Below, piece after piece: positions 25,024 through 33,317 of a stretch of DNA of 45,330 nucleotides. This stretch comes from Chloroflexota bacterium (GTDB lineage Bacteria > Chloroflexota > Limnocylindria > P2-11E), in contig VBDQ01000026.1 of the NCBI GenBank assembly GCA_005889075.1, forward strand, positions 1-45,330, in the 5' to 3' direction. A program made the position numbers and the translations under genes. Within the stretch, counting starts at the first letter, position 1; each line of letters begins with the position of its first letter. The notes under the pieces are model-generated. The model was given only the letters and a program-made list of their open reading frames with translations, did not search any database and was not told the DNA's origin.

Positions 25024-25096
25024 TGGGCCCGCCAGGGATCGAACCTGGGACCAGCAGATTATGAGTCCGCCGCTCTAACCACTGAGCTACGGGCCC
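25024..25096 (-). tRNA. tRNA with CAT anticodon (Ile2 or elongator Met)
   Basis: 73-base cloverleaf: acceptor GGGCCCG / CGGGCCC, D-arm GCTC-AGTGGTTA-GAGC, anticodon arm GCGGA-CTCATAA-TCTGC, 5-base variable loop, T-arm CCAGG-TTCGATC-CCTGG, discriminator A. CCA is not encoded. A CAT anticodon can mean elongator Met or lysidine-modified Ile2; the D-loop AGTGGTTA and variable loop TGGTC resemble E. coli ileX, so Ile2 is slightly favoured. Not initiator: it lacks the three G-C pairs in the anticodon stem. Confidence 0.95.
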
Positions 25097-25109
25097 TAGG
25101 AGCGCCGGT

Positions 25110-25127
25110 GCGCGAGCTTGCTCGCGC
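25110..25127 (-). terminator. Hairpin between lipoprotein gene and tRNA
   Basis: GCGCGAG / CTCGCGC, 7-bp perfect stem with a 4-base loop, in the 78 bp between the lipoprotein stop and the tRNA. No T-run; probably ends the lipoprotein mRNA or shapes the tRNA precursor. Confidence 0.45.
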
Positions 25128-25174
25128 GAGCGGCCGACGACGGGCGCCCGAACGAGCGAAGCGAGCGGGCCCGA

Positions 25175-26356
25175 TCAGCGCGGCGCGCAGGTCGCTATGG
25201 TACCGACCGTGTTCAGCGAGACCGCCGAGATCCGCGACGCGACGAGCTGGCCCTTCTGCCCGATCGGCACGGACGGCTCCTCCTTCGCGATCTTCTCATC
25301 CGATCCAGCGAGGCTTCCCGCGACGTCGAAGGCCGCGCCGGTCGTGAGATCGAGAATGCTCGAGGCGACTCCACCGTAGAAGAGAAGGTAATGCCCGGCG
25401 AGCTGCATGAACTGGAACGAGTGGTTGAGATCCGGCGAGCGGTATTCGACGAAAGCCCGAGAGTCGACCGTCCACACCGTTACGGTCTGCGAGCCCTCAC
25501 CGCTCCAGGCGAGGAACTGCGCTGACCCGGCGACGTAAACGATCGGACCTGGATCGCGCAGCCTGTCGGGGAGGTCGATCGGCGCGAGGCTCTCCGCATC
25601 GACGGCCTGGAACGAGTACCGGCTATCCGCCTCCCGGTGTGCCCAGATCAAGTACCGGCCCGCGAACACCGGAGCGCCGACACGGCCGCTCGCGAGGACA
25701 GCATCGCGGCCGGTCCCGAGACTCCGGGCGTGGATCTCGGACTCATTGACATCGCCGCGCCTGGGGAGCGGCTGCGCCCACGTCACGACTCCATTCCGAA
25801 GCGATGGGTATGGAGGCTGTCCGAAGAGGAACGTGCTGTCGGGCAGACGTGATGTGGCGATCGTGGACCGCGCCCCGGTGTCCTTGTTCCATGCGAGCAC
25901 GCTCCAATCGGAAAGATTTGCTTGCGAGTTTCCCTGCTCCCACACGACCCAGGGCAGCTCGACGGCCATCCATCCCATGCCACTGACCTGGGAGCTCCAG
26001 GTGACGACGCGCGTCATCCGCCCGGTGGCCAGATCGAGGCTGCCGATGCCGTCTTCGGTACCGGTGTCGAACTGACCGAACGCGACCTGGCCGGCGAGTG
26101 TCGGCGCTCCAAGGCCGAAGCGCGTGCCGCCGGGAAGGACCACGCTCTGTCCCTGGAATCCTGCGGTCCATGCCGCTGGCGGTGTCCCGATGCACATCTC
26201 TAGGCTGCGCACCGGAGTCGCCGACGCCGGTGGGTTGGCGGAGGTGATGGCGGCCGGCGTATCGACCGCCCTTGTCGCGGGGGAGGGCGGCGTGGAGCAC
26301 GAGAAGCTCCACGCCGCCGCGATAAGCAAGGTCAGGGCGAGGCGGTCACCACGCAT
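25175..26356 (-). CDS. Exported protein with beta-propeller-like repeats, probable lipoprotein
   Basis: 393 residues. A hydrophobic signal with a weak lipobox ends at Cys20 (AAAWSFSC), then a Pro/Ala/Thr linker, then repeated beta-rich blades (GIGSLDLATGRMTRVVTW, YLIWAHREADSRYSFQAVD, TVTVWTVDSRAFVEYRS), similar to TolB/WD-type propellers. No catalytic motif seen. The start (26356) overlaps the C39-like peptidase stop by 11 bp, so the two exported proteins are co-expressed and may act together on the cell surface. Confidence 0.78.
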   Translation of the reverse strand: MRGDRLALTLLIAAAWSFSCSTPPSPATRAVDTPAAITSANPPASATPVRSLEMCIGTPPAAWTAGFQGQSVVLPGGTRFGLGAPTLAGQVAFGQFDTGTEDGIGSLDLATGRMTRVVTWSSQVSGMGWMAVELPWVVWEQGNSQANLSDWSVLAWNKDTGARSTIATSRLPDSTFLFGQPPYPSLRNGVVTWAQPLPRRGDVNESEIHARSLGTGRDAVLASGRVGAPVFAGRYLIWAHREADSRYSFQAVDAESLAPIDLPDRLRDPGPIVYVAGSAQFLAWSGEGSQTVTVWTVDSRAFVEYRSPDLNHSFQFMQLAGHYLLFYGGVASSILDLTTGAAFDVAGSLAGSDEKIAKEEPSVPIGQKGQLVASRISAVSLNTVGTIATCAPR

Positions 26357-27377
26357 AGCCTCTCCCGCCGAGGATCGTGATCATCGTCTGCATGTCGAAC
26401 CAGCTGTACGGGGGCACCGTGCTCCACACGGTCGTGGCCGAATCCGCGTAGTAGATGCTGCCGCCGCTCGAGCCGTATCCGCCGAGCTCGATGTAATGGA
26501 AGATGGTTTGGTTGTAGGGGTGTCCCCTGAGGTGAGGCCCGTAGGCAGCCTCCCACGCGTCGCCCCCGACCGGCCAGCCGTTGTTGACGTCGAACTCGAG
26601 GTACGACACGAAGTTAGAACGCTCTGACGACGTTGGGTTGTACGAGAGCCAGACGAACGCGTACCAGTTCCACCCGGCGACGGGCCGACCGACGTATGCG
26701 TTGAGCCCATTCACGAATGCGCCGACGGTCGTGCCGTCGGTGGTGGTGCCCATGTAGCTCGCGGCGGTGGACTGGCTCACCGGGATCGCGCCACGGCCGT
26801 TGTAGTACATGCTGTACGCGGTCTCGGAGACGGTCGCCGGTCCGCACCAGTAGGACCGTTGCTGCCCTTGCTGATTGAGGTTGTCGACCCAGCCGTAACC
26901 GGACCCGGTGGTCGCGGCGGCGTGGCTCGAGAAGGCGTCGGCGATCGCAGCAATGGTCGTCGGCAGCGATGCGCCCTGTCTCATCGTGGCGCACGCGCTG
27001 AGCAAAGAGGCTCGATCGGTGAAGACGCTGGCCGATCCGCGGGCGTTGCCCGAGCGGAGTGCGGCAGATTTCCGCGCCGCTTGCGCCGCCAGTACTTCGG
27101 GTCGCCCGGTCGCGAGATCTCGGTTGGCACGCTCTGGGTCGTTCGACTCTGCCTTCGTCTTGGCAAGCTGGCTGAGTGTCGCCGCGTCGAGCGGCTGAGC
27201 TGAAACGCCATCGTCGGCCGGCAGCCTCGCCAACGGGGCCGCGTCGTGGCAGACGTCGCTCGTCGGTCCGGCCGCGAGCGCAACGGCGCCGAAATGGTCG
27301 GCGATCGGCATCTGGAGTACGAACGCCGAAACGAGCAATGACAGGATCGTTCGCACGCGCATCTCTCTGTTCTCCAT
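26346..27377 (-). CDS. Secreted C39-like (papain-fold) cysteine peptidase
   Basis: 343-residue exported protein. Signal peptide (about residues 7-36), a 130-residue linker or propeptide rich in Ala, then a C39_2-type domain: QQRSYWCGPATVSETAYSMY (Cys178), FHYIELGGYG (His294) and IYYADS (Asp312) form the expected triad. No ABC exporter is fused, so it is not a bacteriocin-processing transporter. Starts at ATG 27377 or ATG 27362; both have GA-rich sites. Longer upstream extension of this frame is not protein-like. Divergent from the TPR-LuxR regulator, with a palindrome between. Confidence 0.8.
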   Translation of the reverse strand: MENREMRVRTILSLLVSAFVLQMPIADHFGAVALAAGPTSDVCHDAAPLARLPADDGVSAQPLDAATLSQLAKTKAESNDPERANRDLATGRPEVLAAQAARKSAALRSGNARGSASVFTDRASLLSACATMRQGASLPTTIAAIADAFSSHAAATTGSGYGWVDNLNQQGQQRSYWCGPATVSETAYSMYYNGRGAIPVSQSTAASYMGTTTDGTTVGAFVNGLNAYVGRPVAGWNWYAFVWLSYNPTSSERSNFVSYLEFDVNNGWPVGGDAWEAAYGPHLRGHPYNQTIFHYIELGGYGSSGGSIYYADSATTVWSTVPPYSWFDMQTMITILGGRGYAW

Positions 27378-27446
27378 TCCGCTCCCGCCCGGTCGAGCGC
27401 GCTTCGACCTTCTGAGGGCTCGTCGGACCGTAGCACCGCCAAGACT

Positions 27447-27467
27447 GAACTTATTAGAGCTAAGTTC
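27447..27467. promoter_or_regulatory. AT-rich palindromic operator candidate
   Basis: GAACTTA-N7-TAAGTTC, 7-bp perfect arms, in the 104 bp between the divergent C39-like peptidase and TPR-LuxR regulator genes. It stands 15 bp before the regulator ATG in a GC-rich background and overlaps TAATAA (minus) that could be a -10. It is a natural binding site for the adjacent regulator. Confidence 0.5.
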
Positions 27468-27481
27468 TAGGATCGTCGGCC

Positions 27482-28948
27482 ATGCTGGATTCCGAGATGG
27501 ACGGACGTGCGGCCGAGATCGAGCGCGCGATCTGTCGAGGCGAATCGAATCTCGTGATGCTCGAGCAAGCCGAGCTGCGCGCTCGGGAGGATCTCGACGC
27601 AGCGCTCGCATTCTCTCTTGGTCGGGCGGCGGAGGATGAGCAGGACTTCGCGGAGGCGCGGCGCCTCTTCGAACGAGCCTCCGATCTCGGATCGCCCGGC
27701 GTCCGTACGCGCGCCGAGGCGCACCTCGCATACCTCGACTACTACGCCGGCAGATGTGAGCCGGGGTTTGCTCGCGCTCGCGCGGCGGCCCGGTCGGGTC
27801 ATGGCATCGCCGCGGGCGAGGCCCATCTCTACGCATCGGTCAACGCGATCGCGCTCAATCGCGCGCTCGACGCGCTCGATGAGGCGCATGCCGCTCGCAA
27901 TTTCGCGGTGCGCGTTCGCGACCGCGACCTGCGCCACGATCTTCGCTTCCGGATCGCGCGCCAGCTGGTCCACGTCCTCGTGCAATACGGCGACTACTCC
28001 GCCGCCGCGGCCGAAGCCGAGACCGCCTCGGCGATCGCCCGCGCGACGGGAAGCGCGAGGCAGCTCGGCCTTGCGGCGTACCTGCGCGGTCATGTGTGTG
28101 CCGCGCGGGGCGACCCCGTTGCACTCACGTTCTTCCGTGAAGCGGATCGGCACTGGGGCGGGAGCAGTCGCTCTTTCGGACGGTGGCTCCAGTACGTCTG
28201 GGCGGTCACCCTTCGCAATCTCGGGAACATCTCGGGGGCGCACAACCTGCGTCTGGCGAGCGGCATCAAGGTGCCGTGGGAGGAGCCGCTCTTCGATCTG
28301 GCCGAGGGATCACCCGTGACTCCGCCTGATGCCGTGAACTGCCCCACCGAGGACATGCCGTTCCGTCTCGCGGCTCGAGGCGTCGTGTTCTATGCGCAGG
28401 GACGGTTCGACGAAGCGGCGCACGACCTCCGCCTGGCGATCCGGGAGTTCGAGCGATGCGAGTTCCATCACGAGCGCCGTGGCGCCGCGCTCGGTCTCGC
28501 CGCCGTCGAGCTCGCCGCCGGTGAGCTGCCGGTGGCCGAGACGATCGTGCGACGCGAGGTCGAGACACTCGTGCGTCAGGACGTCCGAACGTGGCCGTGG
28601 TGGTACCGTCCCGCGGTCATCCGCGTCGCCAAGTTCGCGCTCACGATCGGCGTCGCTCCGGGTTACTGGCGGCAGATGGTCCAGTCGGCCGATCGCGCCG
28701 AGGGCGTCCTCGGTGACGTACTGCGCGCGAGGGATCTGACCGAGCGACAGATCGAAGTGGTCCGCTCGTGGCTCGCCGAACCCCAGCTCTCACGGGCGGA
28801 CCTCGGCTCCAAGCTTGGGATCAGGGAGGCATCGGTCCGCGCGCACCTCAACATCGCGCGTCGAAAGCTCGGATGCGATGCGCGGCGGGGCGCGGGGGCG
28901 CTGCGAGATCAGATCTCGGCCCTGACCGGCACCTATCGCGTGAGCTAA
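27482..28948 (+). CDS. TPR-containing transcriptional regulator with C-terminal LuxR-type HTH
   Basis: 488 residues. About 400 residues of helical TPR-like repeats (DFAEARRLFERASDLG; ALDALDEAHAARNFAVRV; RFDEAAHDLRLAIREFE) end in a LuxR/GerE helix-turn-helix (about 418-462: LTERQIEVVRSWLAEPQLSR, then LGIREASVRAHLNIARRKLG). No NACHT, STAND or receiver domain is seen, so it resembles the sensory and output parts of MalT-type regulators without the ATPase. It probably controls the divergent peptidase-lipoprotein unit through the palindrome. ATG 27482. Confidence 0.8.
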   Translation: MLDSEMDGRAAEIERAICRGESNLVMLEQAELRAREDLDAALAFSLGRAAEDEQDFAEARRLFERASDLGSPGVRTRAEAHLAYLDYYAGRCEPGFARARAAARSGHGIAAGEAHLYASVNAIALNRALDALDEAHAARNFAVRVRDRDLRHDLRFRIARQLVHVLVQYGDYSAAAAEAETASAIARATGSARQLGLAAYLRGHVCAARGDPVALTFFREADRHWGGSSRSFGRWLQYVWAVTLRNLGNISGAHNLRLASGIKVPWEEPLFDLAEGSPVTPPDAVNCPTEDMPFRLAARGVVFYAQGRFDEAAHDLRLAIREFERCEFHHERRGAALGLAAVELAAGELPVAETIVRREVETLVRQDVRTWPWWYRPAVIRVAKFALTIGVAPGYWRQMVQSADRAEGVLGDVLRARDLTERQIEVVRSWLAEPQLSRADLGSKLGIREASVRAHLNIARRKLGCDARRGAGALRDQISALTGTYRVS

Positions 28949-29060
28949 ACCGCCGCTATAGTGCCCGTGGGGCTGGTTGGCGCGTGCGCTTCCGCGCGCT
29001 GTGGGGAGCACAGCAACTCGAAGCGGACTCAGGGCGAGGGTCCGCAAGAGGAGAGCGCGG

Positions 29061-29831
29061 TTGGGCAAGGTTATCGCGATCGCGAACCAGAAGGGTGGCG
29101 TGGGTAAAACCACGTGCGCCATCAACCTCGGCGGGGCGCTCGCTTCGCTCGGTCACGACGTCCTCTGCATCGACCTCGATCCGCAGGCGAACCTCACCGT
29201 CGGTCTCGGCATCGACCTCAACACGGTCGAACGCAGCATCGCCGACGTCCTCATCGACACGAACATCACCATCGCGTCCATCGTCCGTCCGACGAAGACC
29301 AAGCGTGTCGACGTCGCCCCAGCGACGCTCGAGCTGTCGGCGGCGGAGGTCGAGCTCTTCAACGCGATCGGCCGCGAGATGGCGCTCCGCGACAAGCTCG
29401 GGCGCGACATCATCGAGCGCTACGACTTCATCCTCATCGACTGTCCCCCGACCCTTGGCTTGCTCACGCTCAACGCGCTCGTCGCGGCGCACGGCGTGAT
29501 CATCCCGGTACAGACGCAGTACTACGCACTCAAAGGCGTCGCGGCGCTACTCAAGATCATCAAGACGGTGCAGACGCGGCTCAACCCGAATCTCAAGGTC
29601 CTTGGTCTGCTGCCGACCTTCTACGACAGCCGAACGATCCTCGCGCGCGACATGCTCGATTCGCTCAAGGACTTGGGCGACCACCAGGTCTTCGACACGG
29701 TCATCCGTCAATCCGTCAAGATCGGCGAGGCGCCCACCGCTGGCGTCCCGATCACTGTCTACGAGCCACGGAGCGATGCGGCGAAGAGCTTCGTGGACCT
29801 GGCCAAGGAGGTGATCGGTGCTCACAAGTAG
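29061..29831 (+). CDS. parA: Chromosome-partitioning ATPase ParA (Soj)
   Basis: 256-residue deviant Walker ATPase that moves ParB-bound origins. It has KGGVGKTTCAIN (residues 11-22, signature lysine present), DLDPQANLT and FILIDCPPTLGLLT. I chose TTG 29061 because GAGGAG lies eight bases upstream and homology begins here (MGKVIAIANQKGG); longer in-frame starts give an Arg-rich non-conserved leader. Upstream, TATAGT at 28957 may be a -10. Overlaps parB by 14 bp. Confidence 0.95.
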   Translation: MGKVIAIANQKGGVGKTTCAINLGGALASLGHDVLCIDLDPQANLTVGLGIDLNTVERSIADVLIDTNITIASIVRPTKTKRVDVAPATLELSAAEVELFNAIGREMALRDKLGRDIIERYDFILIDCPPTLGLLTLNALVAAHGVIIPVQTQYYALKGVAALLKIIKTVQTRLNPNLKVLGLLPTFYDSRTILARDMLDSLKDLGDHQVFDTVIRQSVKIGEAPTAGVPITVYEPRSDAAKSFVDLAKEVIGAHK

Positions 29832-30762
29832 CCCACGCCCACGCAAGTCGTTCCGCGAAGCCGGCGGGCGCATCTTCGCGCAGGAGACCGAAGCGCAGCC
29901 CGGAATCATCAGCCTCCTCGCCGCGCGCACGCCCACCGCCGTCCGCGATATCCCGCTCGAAAAGGTGGTCCCGAATCCATCTCAGCCGCGCATGACCTGG
30001 CACGAGGAGACCCTCGCCGAGCTCGCCGCCTCGATCCGCGAGCACGGCGTCCTGCAACCGATCCTCGTGCGGCCCGCGGGCGATGACTACGAGATCATCG
30101 CCGGCGAGCGCCGCTGGCGCGCCTCGAAGCTCGCGGGCAAGGAGACTATCCCGGCGATCGTCGAACGTTTCGACGACGCGACCGCGCTCGAGATCGCGCT
30201 CATCGAGAATCTTCAGCGCGAGGATCTCTCCCCGCTGGACGAGGCGGTCATCTACAAGAAGATGACCGGCGAGCTCGGCTACTCGATCCGCAATCTCGCG
30301 ACGAAGCTGGGCAAGGACAAGGGCTACGTGGAGAACCGGCTACGGCTCGCGAGCGCGCCCGACGACGTGCGTGACATGGTCGCCCAGCGTTACGACACGC
30401 TCTCGGCGGCATACGAGCTGATGAAGCTCGAGAACGCGCGGCGACGCAGGTCGCTCGCGAAGCAGATCATCGCCGGCCAGCTCACGCTCATACGACTTCA
30501 CGACCGAGTCGAAAGGATCCTGCACCCGGGCGAGCGGCCGGCCAGGCCGGAGCCCGCGATACCTCCGCTGCGCGACGACGCCCTCATCACGGCGACGCGC
30601 AAGCTCAACGAGGCTCTCGCCGACCTGGCGCGAGCGGTCGGGGAGGACGGACACGGCACCATCCCCGAAGGCGACCGGCAGAACCTTGCGAAGTTCCTGA
30701 CGATCTCGCGCGCCCGGCTGGACAATCTCGTCGCTCGGCTTCGGAGCGGTCCGCGAACCTGA
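29818..30762 (+). CDS. parB: Chromosome-partitioning protein ParB (Spo0J)
   Basis: 314-residue CTP-dependent clamp that binds parS. The N-terminal CTPase motifs are EHGVLQPILVR and GERRWRASK; ENLQREDLSPLDEA follows; the HTH is around YSIRNLATKLGKDKGYVENRLRLA; a Pro-rich linker and a helical C-terminal dimer region end the protein. GTG 29818 lies within parA. I did not see a parS-like 16-bp palindrome in the window. A palindromic repeat begins 8 bp after the stop. Confidence 0.94.
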   Translation: MLTSSPRPRKSFREAGGRIFAQETEAQPGIISLLAARTPTAVRDIPLEKVVPNPSQPRMTWHEETLAELAASIREHGVLQPILVRPAGDDYEIIAGERRWRASKLAGKETIPAIVERFDDATALEIALIENLQREDLSPLDEAVIYKKMTGELGYSIRNLATKLGKDKGYVENRLRLASAPDDVRDMVAQRYDTLSAAYELMKLENARRRRSLAKQIIAGQLTLIRLHDRVERILHPGERPARPEPAIPPLRDDALITATRKLNEALADLARAVGEDGHGTIPEGDRQNLAKFLTISRARLDNLVARLRSGPRT

Positions 30763-30769
30763 GGGGGTC

Positions 30770-30790
30770 TTGAGGGGCGAAGCCCCTCAA
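30770..30790. repeat. Palindromic repeat copy D (after parB)
   Basis: Perfect 9-bp arms TTGAGGGGC and GCCCCTCAA around GAA, followed by TCGCT like copy C. Could act as a terminator for parAB, but has no T-run. Confidence 0.7.
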
Positions 30791-30806
30791 TCGCTACAGT
30801 CGAGCC

Positions 30807-30974
30807 ATGCGGGTCGGCTTCCGTGCGAGCGCGGTCGCGTTCGCGCTCATGACCGCGGCGGTCACGCTCGCGGCGATGGGCATCTTCGTGCTCATGGATC
30901 CGCGGGCGCAGGCCTTCTGGGGCAGCCGCGTGGAGGATGCGGTGTCGTTCGCCCGTTCGCTCTTCGAGCGCTGA
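30807..30974 (+). CDS. Small single-helix membrane protein
   Basis: 55 residues. After MRVGFR comes one transmembrane helix (about 7-30, AVAFALMTAAVTLAAMGIFV) and a short polar tail ending DAVSFARSLFER. ATG 30807 lies 16 bp after palindromic repeat D. I do not recognise the family. Codon usage matches neighbours (G/C in third positions). It ends 18 bp from the convergent CorC gene. Confidence 0.55.
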   Translation: MRVGFRASAVAFALMTAAVTLAAMGIFVLMDPRAQAFWGSRVEDAVSFARSLFER

Positions 30975-30992
30975 CTAGGTGGGAGACCTCAA

Positions 30993-32426
30993 CTAGGCCG
31001 CGCGCACCTCGACGACGTCCCCACTCGCGTCCTGGCCGTCCGAGTGCGCCTTCTGATCGCGCGCGTCGCGCACGATCGATACGGCCGTCGCGACGATGCC
31101 GACCGTGGTGAAGAGGAGGATCCCAGGATCGCTCATGAGGAGGTCGACCATGGAGCCCTCATGAGCACCTGTCATGCCAGCGTGGCGGGTGACCTGGAAG
31201 CGGTGGCCTTCGACCTCGACCGCGTCGCCGACGGCCGCGAGCCGGCCGAGCCTGCCGAAGACCATCCCGCCGACCGTGTCGTAGGGCTCGTCCGGAAGCG
31301 CGAGCCCAAGACGCTCGCGCAGTGCGTCGAGCGACGTGAGTCCGTCGACGACGAACGTGCCCGGAGTCTCTTCCTTGAACGCGGGGGCTTCGGTATCGAA
31401 TTCATCTTGGACTTCGCCCACCAGCTGCTCGAGCACGTCCTCAAGCGTGACCAGGCCCGCGGTTCCGCCGAACTCGTCCACGACGACCGCGAGCCGCACC
31501 CGCTGGCGGCGAAACTCGGCGAGCGCCTGATCGAGGCGCATCGTCTCGGGCATGATCGGCACTTTCCGCATGACGTCCCGCGCTTTCGCGTGCGATGCCC
31601 GGTCCACGCCGACCAGATCCTTCACGTGGACGATGCCGATGACATGATCGAGATCGTCGTGGAACACAGGGAAACGCGAGAAGTGATGCTGCCGCGCGGT
31701 CGCGACGAGCTCCGCGATAGGCGCGTCCTCCTCCACGGCGACGATCTCGGTCCGAGGGATCATCACCTGGCGAACGACGCGGTCGGCGAACTCCATCGCC
31801 CGCCCGACGATCACGCGCTCGCTCTCCTGAAGCACGCCCTTGCGCGTGCTGACCGCCACAAGCATCTTGAGCTCCTCCTCGCTGTGAACGCTCAGCTCGG
31901 TGCTCGGCCGAATTCCCACCCAAAGGAGCAGCGCGTTGGCGCTCGTGTTGACCAGCGCGATGAACGGATACATGAGCCGGAAGAAGAGATCGAGGGGGTA
32001 CGCGCACCATAGCGCGAGCGGGAGGGCACGCTGGATCGCGAGATACTTCGGCGCGAGCTCGCCGACCACCGTGGTGACGTAGGTCACGATCCCGAATGAG
32101 ACGACGAATGCGACAACGTGGAAGGCGACTTCCGAGGCGTCGCGCAGCCAGAAGAACAGTGGCTCGATCACCCGCGCGAGCACGGGCTCGCCGACAAGAC
32201 CAAGACCCAGCGACGCCAACGTGACGCCGAGCTGCGAAGCCGAGATGTACGCGTCAAGTCGTTCGACGACGCCTGCGGCCCGGCGCGCACGGGCGCTGCG
32301 CGGCGCGAGCTCGTCCAACTGGGTCTTGCGCACGCGCACGAACGCGTATTCCGCCGCGACGAAGAACGCGTTCGCCAGGACCAGCAGCAGGGCGAGGAGG
32401 ACGCCAAGTGCCGCGTCGACGTCCAT
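30993..32426 (-). CDS. CNNM/CorC-HlyC family membrane protein with CBS domains
   Basis: 477 residues. N-terminal DUF21/CNNM membrane domain with about four helices (1-180), a CBS pair (about 205-330: VMIPRTEIVAVEEDAPIAEL; PVFHDDLDHVIGIVHVKDL), the CorC/HlyC domain (VDEFGGTAGLVTLEDVLEQLVGEV onwards, then FVVDGLTSLDALRERLGL). An extra hydrophobic segment near the C-terminus (ILLFTTVGIVATAVSIV) is not usual in the family. Related proteins are linked to magnesium or cobalt efflux. Transcribed alone, convergent to the parB side. Confidence 0.9.
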   Translation of the reverse strand: MDVDAALGVLLALLLVLANAFFVAAEYAFVRVRKTQLDELAPRSARARRAAGVVERLDAYISASQLGVTLASLGLGLVGEPVLARVIEPLFFWLRDASEVAFHVVAFVVSFGIVTYVTTVVGELAPKYLAIQRALPLALWCAYPLDLFFRLMYPFIALVNTSANALLLWVGIRPSTELSVHSEEELKMLVAVSTRKGVLQESERVIVGRAMEFADRVVRQVMIPRTEIVAVEEDAPIAELVATARQHHFSRFPVFHDDLDHVIGIVHVKDLVGVDRASHAKARDVMRKVPIMPETMRLDQALAEFRRQRVRLAVVVDEFGGTAGLVTLEDVLEQLVGEVQDEFDTEAPAFKEETPGTFVVDGLTSLDALRERLGLALPDEPYDTVGGMVFGRLGRLAAVGDAVEVEGHRFQVTRHAGMTGAHEGSMVDLLMSDPGILLFTTVGIVATAVSIVRDARDQKAHSDGQDASGDVVEVRAA

Positions 32427-32464
32427 GCCCGTGCGATTCTGTCACCTCCGGTACGCTTGGCCCG

Positions 32465-33133
32465 ATGCGCGTCCACGTTCGTCTGTTCGCGTCGTATCGC
32501 GAGGCAGCGGGACGCGGACATTTCGATCTGGAGCTGCCACCGGGGGCGAGGATCCGCGACGCGATCGCTGAGATCCTGCGCGAGCATCCGCTCGTGGCGG
32601 AAGGACGACGGGTTGTGATCGCGCGAAACCGCGACTACGCCGAAGTCGACACCCCACTCGCGGACGGCGACGAAGTCGCGCTCATCCCCCCGGTGTCGGG
32701 CGGCGACGCCCGAACCCTCGAGGCCATCGCGGTGAGCGAGGCGCCGCTTTCCGTCGACGACGCGCTCGCGCTCGTCCGCGACGATGCCTTTGGCGGCGTG
32801 GTGGTCTTCCTCGGCACCGTCCGCAGCCGCAGCCGCGGCAAGCGGATCCTGCACCTCGAGTACGAGGCCTACGCGGAGATGGCCGAGTCGAAGATGCGCG
32901 AGATCGCGGAGCGTCTCGGGCGCGAGCACGGCCCGCTCCGCATCGCCATGCAGCACCGCGTCGGCGACCTCGCGATCGGCGACATCGCCGTGATCGTCGC
33001 CGTGGCCGCCCCTCACCGCGATGCCGCCTTCGCCGCCGCCCGTGCGGCGATCGACGAAGTGAAGACGATCGTTCCCATCTGGAAAAAAGAGCACGCCGAG
33101 GACGGAGCGATCTGGATCGAGGAGCACGCGTGA
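32465..33133 (+). CDS. Fused molybdopterin synthase, MoaD-MoaE
   Basis: 222-residue fusion. Residues 1-80 are MoaD, a ubiquitin-like sulfur carrier ending in Gly79-Gly80 (ALIPPVSGG). From about 84 on it is MoaE: VVFLGTVRSRSRGKRI, LEYEAYAEMAESKMREI, and the catalytic C-terminus KTIVPIWKKEHAEDGAIWIE. Together they convert precursor Z (cPMP) to molybdopterin. MoaD needs a free GlyGly end for thiocarboxylation, so the fusion probably must be cleaved after Gly80, as reported for mycobacterial MoaX. ATG 32465. No other mo gene is nearby. Confidence 0.92.
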   Translation: MRVHVRLFASYREAAGRGHFDLELPPGARIRDAIAEILREHPLVAEGRRVVIARNRDYAEVDTPLADGDEVALIPPVSGGDARTLEAIAVSEAPLSVDDALALVRDDAFGGVVVFLGTVRSRSRGKRILHLEYEAYAEMAESKMREIAERLGREHGPLRIAMQHRVGDLAIGDIAVIVAVAAPHRDAAFAAARAAIDEVKTIVPIWKKEHAEDGAIWIEEHA

Positions 33134-33317
33134 TGGTCATCGGTGAGCGACGCGGGGTCCTGTCCCGGGGTCGAGGGCCGGACGCGAGCGGCACCCTGGC
33201 CGCTGGCCGCCGCCCACGCGGGCCGCGGTGTTCTGGCCTGGGCGTCGGCCGCGGCCCAGGGCACCCCCCGCTCGCGCCCAACCCCACTCCCCCGGGCCAC
33301 CCCGCGTCGCCCTGCCG
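33134..33317. other. Very GC-rich spacer between MoaDE and GlcD with a repeated motif
   Basis: 184 bp without a convincing gene. Contains GGGTCCTGTCCCGGG at 33155-33169, found again with one change on the opposite strand at 44553-44567. The rest is C-rich on the plus strand (CACCCCCCGCTCGCG, CCCCACTCCCCCGGG). A 62-codon open frame exists but its Pro/Arg/Gly composition looks random. Any glcDEF promoter should lie here but none is clear. Confidence 0.5.

Noticed and set aside
27378-27836. 150-codon N-terminal extension of the C39-like peptidase
   Set aside because: Extension is Arg/Pro-rich and opposite the regulator gene. A signal peptide begins right after ATG 27377.
29061-30762. parS site near parAB
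   Set aside because: I looked for a TGTTTCACGTGAAACA-like palindrome around parAB and saw none. GTTTCAC in rnpB is part of that RNA.
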